Shown piece after piece: positions 15,055 to 21,980 of a stretch of DNA of 36,150 nt (position 1 is the stretch's first letter; each line of letters begins with the position of its first letter). The position numbers and the translations under genes were made by a program. The notes below the pieces were generated by a model. The model was not told where the DNA came from. It saw nothing but the letters and a program-made list of their open reading frames with translations, and ran no database searches. This stretch comes from a virus: positions 1 to 36,150 of IMG/VR virus record IMGVR_UViG_3300028864_000011, one strand, 5' to 3'.

Positions 15055-15112
15055 ATATTTAAAGTTATTTCTCCTCTCGGCAAACACCGATTAAAAGGAT
15101 AATAATATTTAA

Positions 15113-15904
15113 CTATTTCTTTACAAATGGAACCGCATATTTATCAGACCATTTTTTAACTTCCAACAATCCACGAAAGGCTTTAAAATCTTCAATCATC
15201 TCATCCCTATTTCTTTCTTTGGTTTCAAAGTCTCCGGTTTCTTTATTAAATTTAAGTATCAGACAATGGTCGTATTCATCTCCAGACTCCTCTTCATCAG
15301 CGAAAGCGTAGGCAGAAACTTGGGCGAAGTATTCAATGGCCATATAATTAGAAGTTTTGAAATCGACTAATGTTAATTTACCATCCACCTTGGCTTTACA
15401 GTCAAGGATTCCACAATACTTATATTTTTTAGAATAAATCAATCTCTCGGAAGCGATGAATTTAATCTTATGTTCATCTACCCATTGAAGAAAAGCGAGA
15501 ATTCCATTTTTAACTCTTTCATCGAAGTCCTTTTTAATAACTGGTTTTTCTTTATTGATTTTAAGTTCAAATAAAATGTATTGTTCAGCCCAGTCGTGGA
15601 CTTGAGTTCCTAAATCGGCTGCCTTGTCTTTAAATTTAGTGTGAGCCTTTGAGCCCTCTTCAATTTGTGATTTTAATTCCTCGATAGAAAATATTGGAAC
15701 ACCCATGTCTCCTATCCAATTGATTAAGTATTCTTTCATCATCTTCACGCTCCAGAATTTAAGCGCTGGTTTATCCATCATCCCTGTAGCGCTCGTTACT
15801 GAAATTTTACACCTTTCGCCATTAACTTTGTAGGCGTGATTTCCATCATTAAATTCTACGTTGACAGTGCCGTTATACAAACTTCTTGTTTTTATTTCTC
15901 CCAT
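15113..15904 (-). CDS. RecB-type PD-(D/E)XK exonuclease
   Basis: Encodes 263 aa. The catalytic signature is clear: GTQVHDWAE with H103, SERLIY with E153, CGILDCKAKVDG with D168, LVDFKTS with D181 and K183, and Q195 / Y199 in AQVSAYA, the QxxxY motif of RecB-family nucleases. These enzymes chew DNA ends to yield single strands for annealing. Its start codon is 1 base after the stop of the annealing-protein gene, so the pair forms a two-component recombination module comparable to lambda Exo/Beta. With no phage polymerase present, it may support recombination-dependent replication and concatemer formation for packaging. Confidence 0.8.
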   Translation of the reverse strand: MGEIKTRSLYNGTVNVEFNDGNHAYKVNGERCKISVTSATGMMDKPALKFWSVKMMKEYLINWIGDMGVPIFSIEELKSQIEEGSKAHTKFKDKAADLGTQVHDWAEQYILFELKINKEKPVIKKDFDERVKNGILAFLQWVDEHKIKFIASERLIYSKKYKYCGILDCKAKVDGKLTLVDFKTSNYMAIEYFAQVSAYAFADEEESGDEYDHCLILKFNKETGDFETKERNRDEMIEDFKAFRGLLEVKKWSDKYAVPFVKK

Positions 15905-15905
15905 A

Positions 15906-16613
15906 TTATTTAGCGTTTAAAAGTGATGAATAAGCGTTTCTAATTGCCACTGGGGTATGATTAGTAAACCCTTTCCAAACTAGACCAGTTTTCTTTTTTA
16001 GAAGTTCTAAAGCCTCAGTTTCGTTCTTGGCTCCGAGTTTCATCAACTTGTCTTTTATTTTTAAAAGTAGTTGGTCGGCGTTTACGGCTGGAACTGGATT
16101 AACCGGAGCTGATTGTTTGGCTGGGTTAAAATCAGCAGGTGTTTGGTCAACTTTGGTCATTTCTTCAGTCGGGGTTGATTCGTAACCGGCCATCTTCATA
16201 ACCCACCCAATAAGGTTCCTGTAGGCTTTACCTATGGCCCTAGTTTGCGCCATTGAGACGATTGCGTATTCGTCAAAGGTTTTCTTTTTAGCTTCCGTGT
16301 TGGAGCAAATAGCCACCCCTGTTCCCATCACGATACCATCCTTCATTCGGATTACTTCAACGTCAGCTCTCCACTTCTTTTCAGTTCCCGATGATAGATT
16401 TTCGACACTGACCACTTTAGGCATGTAACCGAGTAAGCCACCAGCAAATTGCCATCCTTCGACCTGCGTATATTCTTTGCCGGCAATGTTGGTTGATAGC
16501 TTTTGGTCTTTGATGTGGGCCTGCAGAACCTTAGACATGGCCGTCATCTGACTCGGAGCGCCCAAATCGTATTGTCTAATTTCATTCTTTTTAACTACTA
16601 ATGATTTTTCCAT
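15906..16613 (-). CDS. Single-strand annealing recombinase-like protein
   Basis: Encodes 235 aa. The segment EYAIVSMAQTRAIGKAYRN with GWVMKMAGYESTPTEEM (about residues 115-150) is the signature of a phage family of putative annealing proteins (Rad52/Erf/Sak-like group; the exact subfamily is uncertain). A Pro/Ala-rich linker follows, then a C-terminal helical domain from about residue 180 with LKKKTGLVWKGFTNHT. It would coat and pair single strands made by the adjacent RecB-type exonuclease. The gene order LexA-like protein, annealing protein, exonuclease is compact and supports a single early operon. Confidence 0.6.
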   Translation of the reverse strand: MEKSLVVKKNEIRQYDLGAPSQMTAMSKVLQAHIKDQKLSTNIAGKEYTQVEGWQFAGGLLGYMPKVVSVENLSSGTEKKWRADVEVIRMKDGIVMGTGVAICSNTEAKKKTFDEYAIVSMAQTRAIGKAYRNLIGWVMKMAGYESTPTEEMTKVDQTPADFNPAKQSAPVNPVPAVNADQLLLKIKDKLMKLGAKNETEALELLKKKTGLVWKGFTNHTPVAIRNAYSSLLNAK

Positions 16614-16632
16614 AAAAATTAAAATTAATTAA

Positions 16633-16881
16633 TTAAGCTAATTGAAGTTTTCTTGACTTCTTACTCTTACTCATCGTCTTGATATAACCCTTAGCTCTCA
16701 TCCCTCTTAAACAAGCTTGGATGGAACTAATGCTTTTATCTTTCCATGCTCTATTAGTTTTTAAAACCTCTTTCAATTCTCTCATAGTTGGAGAGTAGTC
16801 ATGGGTTTTTGTAAATTCTTGGAAAGCTTCCAGCACGTCTTTTTGTTTTTCGGTTAGTGGTTGTTTTTTGATAGTCATCAT
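16633..16881 (-). CDS. LexA-type winged-helix DNA-binding protein
   Basis: Encodes 82 aa. LTEKQKDVLEAFQEF, YSPTMRELKEVL, SSIQACLRGMRAKGYI and a basic end KSKKSRKLQL follow the LexA N-terminal winged-helix layout, with the recognition helix in the SPTMREL / SISSIQ region. The autoproteolytic peptidase half of LexA is absent, so it cannot self-cleave. It may be a phage repressor, or may compete for host LexA-type operators. Genes on either side are 1-20 bases away. A second Met at residue 2 is an alternative start. Confidence 0.7.
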   Translation of the reverse strand: MMTIKKQPLTEKQKDVLEAFQEFTKTHDYSPTMRELKEVLKTNRAWKDKSISSIQACLRGMRAKGYIKTMSKSKKSRKLQLA

Positions 16882-16882
16882 A

Positions 16883-17425
16883 TTATTTTATATATTTAGC
16901 GCAAACAAATTGTTTTAATTGTCCGCGGTTTATTAAATTAATTGTAAATTTTGTAGCAAACCTTAAATCGTAAGCTTGTTCATCCGTAACCTCTTTATGC
17001 CAATAAGAATTTATTTGAAACCATCCTCGGTCCTTACTGCCAACTGGTTTATTTCCTTTGGAGTTAAGCATCCTTTCTCCTAGTGAACTCTCACAAGCAC
17101 AAAGATTAATTAGCAAGTCAACATCTTTGAAGTTTTCTTCTTTAGCAACTTCGGAGATTATTTCTTCTGGCTTCTTTATTCTTACTCCGCTTCCAGTATC
17201 TTCAATTTCGATGACCGACTCTTTAGGATTAAACTTATGGTCTAAGATTTTAACCGATTCTTCTTTACTAAATAAAAATTCTTTTTTTATTTGATGTTGA
17301 GTATATACCATTAGACAAACACCAATTAGAATTATTTCAGCAATGTAAATTTTATACTCTCGTTTCTTTTTTATGGGGTAGACGAATAAATTATTTTTTC
17401 GCCACCCGTGAATATTCTTAGTCAT
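16883..17425 (-). CDS. Membrane-anchored lytic transglycosylase / lysozyme-like protein
   Basis: Encodes 180 aa. A basic N-terminus precedes one transmembrane helix at about residues 26-42. A Lys/Glu-rich spacer leads to an SLT/lysozyme-like domain: INLCACESSLG with catalytic E112, LNSKGNKPVGSKDRGWFQIN, the ES...N...S.D.GWFQIN pattern of the fold, and a helical end. The topology places the enzyme outside the cytoplasmic membrane, acting on peptidoglycan. It is in the early block, unlike normal endolysins, so it may open the wall for entry, serve as a signal-anchor endolysin or exclude other phages. It overlaps the upstream zinc-ribbon gene by 8 bases. Confidence 0.75.
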   Translation of the reverse strand: MTKNIHGWRKNNLFVYPIKKKREYKIYIAEIILIGVCLMVYTQHQIKKEFLFSKEESVKILDHKFNPKESVIEIEDTGSGVRIKKPEEIISEVAKEENFKDVDLLINLCACESSLGERMLNSKGNKPVGSKDRGWFQINSYWHKEVTDEQAYDLRFATKFTINLINRGQLKQFVCAKYIK

Positions 17426-17591
17426 TTACTCCCTCCTCTCTTTCGTCATCGTATAAGCTTTCTTGGTTGTCTAGTCTAATGCTTTCGCAGATTAGACACT
17501 CGCCGTTTTCTTCGATGTTATCAATTTCTTCCTCAGCGAATTTGATTACACCGCAGTTTGGACAAATAACACTTTTGATTGGGGATGTCAT
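17418..17591 (-). CDS. Small zinc-ribbon protein
   Basis: Encodes 57 aa and was found by reading the - strand directly. CPNC (C10, C13) and CLIC (C32, C35) form a four-cysteine ribbon, separated by an acidic segment AEEEIDNIEENGE. The C-terminus is acidic (DDEREEGVND). The ATG at 17591 follows AACAAAAGT and lies 36 bases after the predicted start of the consensus promoter 17634-17662. The stop overlaps the next ATG. Being first in the operon it is probably an early regulator or host-interacting protein. Function is unknown. Confidence 0.65.
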   Translation of the reverse strand: MTSPIKSVICPNCGVIKFAEEEIDNIEENGECLICESIRLDNQESLYDDEREEGVND

Positions 17592-17633
17592 ACTTTTGTT
17601 TTTTGTTTAATTTATTAACTTAATTATAATCTA

Positions 17634-17662
17634 ATTATAATCTAATTTAAGATTGATGTCAA
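17634..17662 (-). promoter_or_regulatory. Consensus leftward promoter of the early operon
   Basis: On the - strand a perfect TTGACA (17657-17662) is 17 bases before a perfect TATAAT (17634-17639). The region downstream repeats TAATTATAATC in tandem (17621-17642), which gives a second -10-like copy. It should drive the zinc-ribbon, transglycosylase, LexA-like, annealing and exonuclease genes. Confidence 0.8.
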
Positions 17663-17702
17663 TACCCCGTAAATATTGGGTTAAAGTATCTTTTAAAAAA
17701 TA

Positions 17703-18185
17703 TTATATTTTTTTATTAGAAGTTATCAACAGGGCTAAAAGCTCTTCTTCGGTTATAGGAGAATGCCTTTTTAATACTTTATTTCTTGTATTGAGCTGGA
17801 ATTTAACCGCAGGGTGTTGATTTATGTATTTATTATCGAATATATACATGCTATGAAAATTCAATGTTCTATCAATCACAAATAAAATGACATAATGAAT
17901 ATTTTTAAAATCATTTTTCGACCAGACACAACCAACCGTATTTTTATAAAGTATTTTAGAGGTTTTTATTTCTATATTTAAATTATTAACAATAAAATCA
18001 AACTGATGTTTTTTAATTAGTGTTTTATATTTTATAGTTGTTTTACGAATTTGATCGTAGTATTCTCTATCTTGCAGAACCATTGCCAATCTATTGTCAA
18101 TAAATTTTATGTCATTCTCTATAAGAAAATTTTTAAAGAAAAATTCACCTCTTTGTCCGATAGAATTTGTGTAATTGATTTCCAT
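17703..18185 (-). CDS. PD-(D/E)XK nuclease-like protein
   Basis: Encodes 160 aa. GQRGEFFFKNFL (E14), QFDFIVNNL (D63) and IEIKTS (E72, K74) form the helix-strand-strand core of PD-(D/E)XK nucleases, as in small resolvase-like or restriction-like enzymes. No target domain is visible. The gene is more A/T-rich than its neighbours, with many AAA, ATT and TTT codons, so it may be a recent arrival. It is the first leftward gene after the control region, behind its own promoter (18215-18243). Alternatives are host-DNA degradation, a homing-type nuclease without an intron, or Holliday-junction cleavage. Confidence 0.6.
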   Translation of the reverse strand: MEINYTNSIGQRGEFFFKNFLIENDIKFIDNRLAMVLQDREYYDQIRKTTIKYKTLIKKHQFDFIVNNLNIEIKTSKILYKNTVGCVWSKNDFKNIHYVILFVIDRTLNFHSMYIFDNKYINQHPAVKFQLNTRNKVLKRHSPITEEELLALLITSNKKI

Positions 18186-18214
18186 AATGTTTTTATTAAA
18201 TAAGTTATAGTTAT

Positions 18215-18243
18215 ATTATAACTTTTTTTAACCAATCAGTAAA
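18215..18243 (-). promoter_or_regulatory. Leftward promoter of the nuclease gene
   Basis: On the - strand TTTACT (18238-18243) is 17 bases before a perfect TATAAT (18215-18220). A direct repeat GTAAAC-GT-GTAAAC (+ strand, starting 18239) covers the -35, and an inverted repeat AGTTATA/TATAACT covers the -10, suggesting repressor control. Confidence 0.55.
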
Positions 18244-18293
18244 CGTGTAAACTCTATCCTGTAATTATGTGGATAAGTGACAAAAAAAACATC

Positions 18294-18322
18294 TTATTAA
18301 GAATTGATTAAGATGCTATAAT
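18294..18322 (+). promoter_or_regulatory. Rightward promoter of the small-RNA locus
   Basis: TTATTA (18294-18299) is 17 bases before TATAAT (18317-18322). A second overlapping TATAAT starts at 18322. Transcription would start at about 18329-18334 and meet a terminator about 120 bases later. Confidence 0.5.
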
Positions 18323-18328
18323 ATAATA

Positions 18329-18452
18329 GAAATTGCTAGATTAAGCAAAACCTGATAATTAGATTTTAAGTCCATGTCAAGAATCGTATTTTCGGGAAAA
18401 CAGAATAATAGTTTAAAGGGTTTAAGACGCTAATATTTTGGTCGTCTTTTTT
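18329..18452 (+). ncRNA. Candidate small RNA of about 120 nt
   Basis: It is defined by a promoter at 18294-18322 and a terminator ending near 18452, with no start-containing frame of useful length between. Internal hairpins are TTGCT-AGATTA-AGCAA near the 5' end and TTTT-CGGG-AAAA in the middle. Its position between the divergent blocks suits a regulatory RNA, or a short attenuated leader that is read through into the late genes when antiterminated. Confidence 0.4.
18424..18452 (+). terminator. Intrinsic terminator at the start of the late block
   Basis: AAGACG (18424-18429) pairs with CGTCTT (18443-18448), loop 13 bases, followed immediately by a T run. It stands between the rightward promoter and the first late gene, so late transcription needs readthrough or another promoter. 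Confidence 0.65.
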
Positions 18453-18481
18453 GTATTGGAGAAAATCATCTTTAAAATAAA

Positions 18482-18602
18482 ATTGCTTACCAATGCCTGT
18501 AACTTCGACCTTACAAGCAGTGTTCTTTTAAGCCTTAGCGATAAGGTAAAGAAGCATGATTTTTTTCATAAACCAATACCCTTACCGGTGTTGGTAATCA
18601 AT
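18482..18602 (+). ncRNA. Structured leader upstream of the late block
   Basis: ATTGCTTACCAA (18482-18493) pairs with TTGGTAATCAAT (18591-18602), 11 of 12 positions, closing a multi-branched fold. Inside are TGTAA/TTACA (18498-18502 with 18511-18515) and a bulged hairpin TTCTTT/AAAGAA capped by CCTTA-GCGA-TAAGG (18533-18546) with a GNRA-type tetraloop. A local TTACC/GGTAA hairpin competes with the closing stem. It ends 34 bases before the ATG at 18637. Confidence 0.5.
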
Positions 18603-18636
18603 TTTAAATAATTTAATAAAAATAACAAAAACTTTT

Positions 18637-19137
18637 ATGAAAAAAGTCACATCATTCCTTTTAACAGAGGGAGAAGCAATGAATAAATTTATTGAGGAAG
18701 CTAGTGCTAAAGAATCATTAAACCTAAATGTCTTTAATGACAAAGTGGTAATCGTGGCCGAGACCGATAAACTTTTAAGCGACCAGATTATTGCCATAGA
18801 AACTAAGTTGCTTACTTGCTTGAATAACAAGAACCACTACATCACAGTGGTTCAGCTAACTGATAAGAATCTAGAAGAACTTAGAGCTACAACCGTAAAC
18901 CCAGACCAGACAGAAAGCTTTAATGAAGTATCTAATAAGCTTATCTCCCAGAAGAACGAAGCTATCGCCCAGATTAAAGTAAACACTGTTAGTATCAACG
19001 CCTACCAGACATTAATTGATGATTTAAGACTAGGTCGCCCTACTGTTGTCAGTTTAGAAGAAGAGGATTTAATCAAACCAGTTGCTAAAGAAGCCGCTAT
19101 TACTATTCCAGTTAACGAAAGCAAAGATGATAAATAA
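18637..19137 (+). CDS. Unknown first late-block protein
   Basis: Encodes 166 aa with leader CAAAAACTTTTATG. It is mostly helical with a mixed alpha/beta first 70 residues (MKKVTSFLLTEGEA, NDKVVIVAETD, NHYITVVQLTD), a coiled-coil-like central section rich in Asn, Gln and Glu, and an acidic C-terminal tail with EEEDLIKP. No catalytic motif or family is recognised. It lies at the start of the rightward block, before the terminase genes, where phages often place regulators or DNA-packaging accessories. Confidence 0.6.
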   Translation: MKKVTSFLLTEGEAMNKFIEEASAKESLNLNVFNDKVVIVAETDKLLSDQIIAIETKLLTCLNNKNHYITVVQLTDKNLEELRATTVNPDQTESFNEVSNKLISQKNEAIAQIKVNTVSINAYQTLIDDLRLGRPTVVSLEEEDLIKPVAKEAAITIPVNESKDDK

Positions 19138-19153
19138 GCTAAGGCTTAACTTT

Positions 19154-19348
19154 ATGTCAAAAGATATTAATATAGAGTTCACGGAGGAAGAAGTAAGATT
19201 GATGGTTGGTTTCTTTGAAGATATAAAAACCCATTGGAGAGGTCAACCTAATAAAGCCTTACTCGTCTTAGAGGGTTTAATCTTAAAGCTAAAAGTTCCT
19301 TTACTTGCTAGAGATAGTAGAATAAAGAAAATGTTTGGAAAAAAATAA
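19154..19348 (+). CDS. Small unknown protein
   Basis: Encodes 64 aa. I chose ATG 19154 because its leader GGCTTAACTTTATG matches others, whereas earlier starts overlap the upstream gene. The protein begins MSKDINIEFTEEEVRL and is mostly helical with a basic C-terminus (RIKKMFGKK). The N-terminal strand plus helices suggest a compact DNA- or protein-binding fold, but no family is recognised. It precedes the structured tRNA-like region. Confidence 0.5.
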   Translation: MSKDINIEFTEEEVRLMVGFFEDIKTHWRGQPNKALLVLEGLILKLKVPLLARDSRIKKMFGKK

Positions 19349-19442
19349 TTTATTGTCGGTTAATCTCCGATTAATATAAAACAGCTCTTCGTCTTACCTA
19401 GGTAATGATGTAAGGGGATCGGGGAGGAAACACTCCCTGAAT

Positions 19443-19540
19443 GGTGGAATAGTGCAACGGTAGAACAGTGGGGTGGAGTAAATGGTTTACGCAAACTTTT
19501 GAAAAGCACCACCGACTTGGGTTCGACTCCCAATTCCTCG
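19443..19540 (+). tRNA. tRNA-like element with non-canonical anticodon region
   Basis: The T arm is canonical: TTGGG (19517-19521), loop TTCGACT, CCCAA. The D arm is nearly so: U8-A9, GTGC, loop AACGGTA with GG, GAAC (one mismatch). The acceptor GGTGGAA/TTCCTCG pairs at 5 of 7 positions, and no CCA is encoded. In place of a 17-base anticodon arm there are about 45 bases. GGTGG (19472-19476) pairs with CCACC (19509-19513), enclosing two mini-hairpins, GTAAA-TGG-TTTAC and CTTT-TGA-AAAG. No normal anticodon loop can be drawn. An upstream hairpin GGGAG/CTCCC (19422-19437) precedes it. It could be a mimic, an intron-bearing tRNA or a decayed tRNA. Confidence 0.45.
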
Positions 19541-19566
19541 TCAAGTTAATAATTAAACTTAAATTT

Positions 19567-19956
19567 ATGGAATCATATCAAGCTAAAGTGGTTTGCACTA
19601 ATTGCAACCATAGACAGAATTTGGTTATTAAGAAAGGTATAGCGATATCTATGCTCGTTTGTCCTAACTGTGGATGTTTTGGAGTAATCAACGACCCAAA
19701 GCATTATTCCGATGAAGAGTTAAAAAAACAGCAGGAGTTTATAGATAAAATAGAACTCAGCATTTCTAGCCCTGATGAACTTATCTCATTACATAAAGGA
19801 TTCAATATTTCAAATATAAAGTTCAATCTTCGTGGCATTTGTTCTTATAATTATTATATTAATTACAGAAGAGTTGCTAGCACTTGTTTAGGTAATAAAA
19901 AGTTTGAAGATCAATTAGAATTCGAGAAGCGAACTGGGTTAAAGGTTAGAGAATAA
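19567..19956 (+). CDS. Zinc-ribbon protein of unknown function
   Basis: Encodes 129 aa from ATG 19567 (leader AAACTTAAATTTATG). A longer frame starts within the tRNA-like element and is rejected. CTNC (C10, C13) and CPNC (C32, C35) form a rubredoxin-like zinc ribbon. An acidic helix follows (DEELKKQQEFIDKIE). The second half has a Tyr-rich stretch around YNYYINYRR and two further cysteines. No enzyme motif is seen. Immediately upstream of terminase small subunit, it may help DNA recognition for packaging, but this is only positional. Confidence 0.6.
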   Translation: MESYQAKVVCTNCNHRQNLVIKKGIAISMLVCPNCGCFGVINDPKHYSDEELKKQQEFIDKIELSISSPDELISLHKGFNISNIKFNLRGICSYNYYINYRRVASTCLGNKKFEDQLEFEKRTGLKVRE

Positions 19957-19964
19957 TTAATTAT

Positions 19965-20513
19965 ATGCCAGGAAAGAAAACAAAACCTAAAACTGTTAAA
20001 TCTGTAATGGACTCCACCACCTTAAAGCAAGAGATATTTTGTCAGGAATGGGTTGATAGTATTGGCAACGGAACTATAGCCGCTTTAAATGCTTTTGATA
20101 TTATTGATAAAGATTTATTTGATAAAGAATTGCCAGAGAAGCCTAAGAAAAGAGCAGATGTAATTAAATGGAATAAAGAATTGATAGATATAAGTAAGAG
20201 AAAAAAAAGAGCAATGAATACTGCGGCAGTAATGGCCACTGAATACTTAAGAAAACCTAATATTGCTAAGCGTATTGATGAGATACTAGAAGAGAGAGCT
20301 TTTAATGATAATGCGGTTAAGAGAGAACACTTTAAATTGGTGGCTAATTCCAAAGATGAAGTTAAGATAAGAGCTATTGATTCTTATTATAAGTTGAAAG
20401 GAAAATTTGTTGAAAAGATTGACCATACTACTTTAGGAGAAAAGATTGAAGGTATTAATTATATAATCCCAAATGGCAACGATAAACATAACACCAACAT
20501 TAAGACAGCATGA
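19965..20513 (+). CDS. terS: Terminase small subunit
   Basis: Encodes 182 aa. The helical, Lys-rich sequence has TLKQEIFCQEWVD, then a long helix and TAAVMATEYLRKPNIAKRIDEILEERA, the pattern of small terminase subunits with an N-terminal DNA-binding helical bundle followed by an oligomerisation helix. The tail ELKxDSYYKLKGKF-like sequence before the end is also typical. It recognises phage DNA to begin packaging. It overlaps the start of the large-subunit gene by 41 bases and its stop is TGA, which shows that TGA is a true stop here. Confidence rests on the pattern and the TerL partner. Confidence 0.75.
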   Translation: MPGKKTKPKTVKSVMDSTTLKQEIFCQEWVDSIGNGTIAALNAFDIIDKDLFDKELPEKPKKRADVIKWNKELIDISKRKKRAMNTAAVMATEYLRKPNIAKRIDEILEERAFNDNAVKREHFKLVANSKDEVKIRAIDSYYKLKGKFVEKIDHTTLGEKIEGINYIIPNGNDKHNTNIKTA

Positions 20514-21975
20514 AGTCTACCAAGCTCTTCAAAGTAAAGACGAAATATTTTATGGTGGAGCGGCTGGCGGAGGAAAGAGTTGGCTTATATGTGAGAGTAG
20601 ATTAATAAACTGCTACCTATACCCAGGTTATCGTTCATTTATTGGTAGAGAAGAGTTAACCAGATTAATGCAGTCAACCTATCTTACTTGGATGAAAGTT
20701 TGTAAGTATCATAAAATACCATCAACTGATTGGCATTTGAATGGCCAATATCATTATATACAGTTTAACAATGGAAGCCGGATAGATTTACTAGATTTAA
20801 AGTTTCTTCCATCTGATCCATTATATGAAAGATTTGGTTCGTTAGAGTTCTGCGATGGTGCTATTGATGAAGCTGGGGAAATAAACTTCTTAGCTTATGA
20901 TGTATTAAATTCTAGAATTGGTCGTCATATGGTTGATATAGTAAGGCCTACACTACTTTGCGGTGGCAATCCTAAGAAGAATTGGACTTATAGATTGTTT
21001 TATAAGCCATGGAAACTTGGGACTTTATTACCGGGTCAAGCCTTTATTCAAGCAAAGTATTCCGATAATCCTTTTATATCAGAGTCATATGGTAAACAAC
21101 TAGATAAGCTTAAGGATGGAGTTATGAGGTCTAGACTTAAGGATGGTAATTGGGAGTATGAAGACGATAATAATTCTATGACTAGTTTTGAAGCAATAAA
21201 TAGTTTATTCAGTAATACCATTAAACCATCGTCAGAAAAGTTCTTAATAGTTGATGCGGCAAGATATGGAGGAGACTTAATTGTTTTTAGTTTCTGGTCA
21301 GGTCTTAATTGGTATAAAGTAGTTTACAAGACTAAGCAGGGATTAGATAAAACTGCTGATGACATTATAGAGTTTGCCAAGCAAGAGAAGATACCATATG
21401 AGAATATATTGATTGATGAAGATGGTGTTGGTGGTGGCTTAGTTGATGATAAAAGGTTAAGAGGTGTTAAAGGTTTCATGGGTAATCGTTCTCCATTAGT
21501 TAATCCTAATCCAGCTAACCCAGATCAACTTAAACAAAACTTTGGTAATTTACGCGCTCAGTGTTGCTATAAGATGTCTGATATAATTAATGAACATAAA
21601 GCAAGTGTTAGTTTCACTGACGAGAAAGCCAAAGAATTATTGGCATCTGATATTGAACAATATAAAAAGAAGAACCCTGACTCCGATAAAAAGCTTTATA
21701 TTATTGATAAGAAAGAAATGAAAAAAGAGTTAGGCAGAAGTCCTGATTTTGGAGATTGTTTCATGATGAGAATGTGGTTTATATTAAAGGAGTCAGCTGA
21801 TAAGCAAGACGAGTATCAACAGAAACCTTATGAGCCAAGTAGTGACTATGAAGATGCAGGACAAATAAATAACAATTTATACCCAGAAAATAACAATCCG
21901 TTTATAAATAATAACGAGTCGGTGGTCCAAGATAATTATAAGCAAGCCCCATGGAATGGGTTTGATGAAGAATAA
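20473..21975 (+). CDS. terL: Terminase large subunit
   Basis: Encodes 500 aa. The N-terminal ATPase has the Walker A motif GGAAGGGKS (G28-S36) and Walker B AIDEAGE (D132, E133). The C-terminal RNase H-like nuclease has LIVDAARYGGD (D261), ILIDEDGVGGG (D315 and nearby acids) and PDFGDCFMM (D425, D428). It powers DNA translocation into the procapsid and cuts the genome. The size is typical of this superfamily. It overlaps terS by 41 bases, so translation is probably coupled. The portal follows after 5 bases. The nuclease and ATPase residues all look intact. Confidence 0.95.
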   Translation: MATINITPTLRQHEVYQALQSKDEIFYGGAAGGGKSWLICESRLINCYLYPGYRSFIGREELTRLMQSTYLTWMKVCKYHKIPSTDWHLNGQYHYIQFNNGSRIDLLDLKFLPSDPLYERFGSLEFCDGAIDEAGEINFLAYDVLNSRIGRHMVDIVRPTLLCGGNPKKNWTYRLFYKPWKLGTLLPGQAFIQAKYSDNPFISESYGKQLDKLKDGVMRSRLKDGNWEYEDDNNSMTSFEAINSLFSNTIKPSSEKFLIVDAARYGGDLIVFSFWSGLNWYKVVYKTKQGLDKTADDIIEFAKQEKIPYENILIDEDGVGGGLVDDKRLRGVKGFMGNRSPLVNPNPANPDQLKQNFGNLRAQCCYKMSDIINEHKASVSFTDEKAKELLASDIEQYKKKNPDSDKKLYIIDKKEMKKELGRSPDFGDCFMMRMWFILKESADKQDEYQQKPYEPSSDYEDAGQINNNLYPENNNPFINNNESVVQDNYKQAPWNGFDEE

Positions 21976-21980
21976 ATAAT

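Larger units (their letters stand above)
18186..18636. other. Divergent control region
   Basis: This 451-bp stretch separates the leftward and rightward blocks and contains no credible gene. It holds the leftward promoter 18215-18243, the rightward promoter 18294-18322, a candidate small RNA ending in a terminator (18329-18452) and a structured leader (18482-18602). AGTTATA/TATAACT (18203-18223) is an inverted repeat over the leftward -10, and GTAAAC is repeated with a 2-base gap next to its -35. These are probable operator sites. It is also the best candidate for an origin, though no iterons are visible. Confidence 0.6.

Noticed and set aside
18186-18636. An iteron-type replication origin
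   Set aside because: I found promoters and hairpins, but no series of repeated sites and no initiator gene.
19468-19566. An upstream start for the zinc-ribbon protein
   Set aside because: It would begin inside the tRNA-like element. ATG 19567 has the standard A/T leader and starts just before the first CxxC.
11140-20513. UGA recoded to glycine, as in some Patescibacteria
   Set aside because: TGA ends genes at sensible places (11140 in an ATGA overlap, 20513 in the terS-terL overlap), and TAG and TAA are also used as stops.
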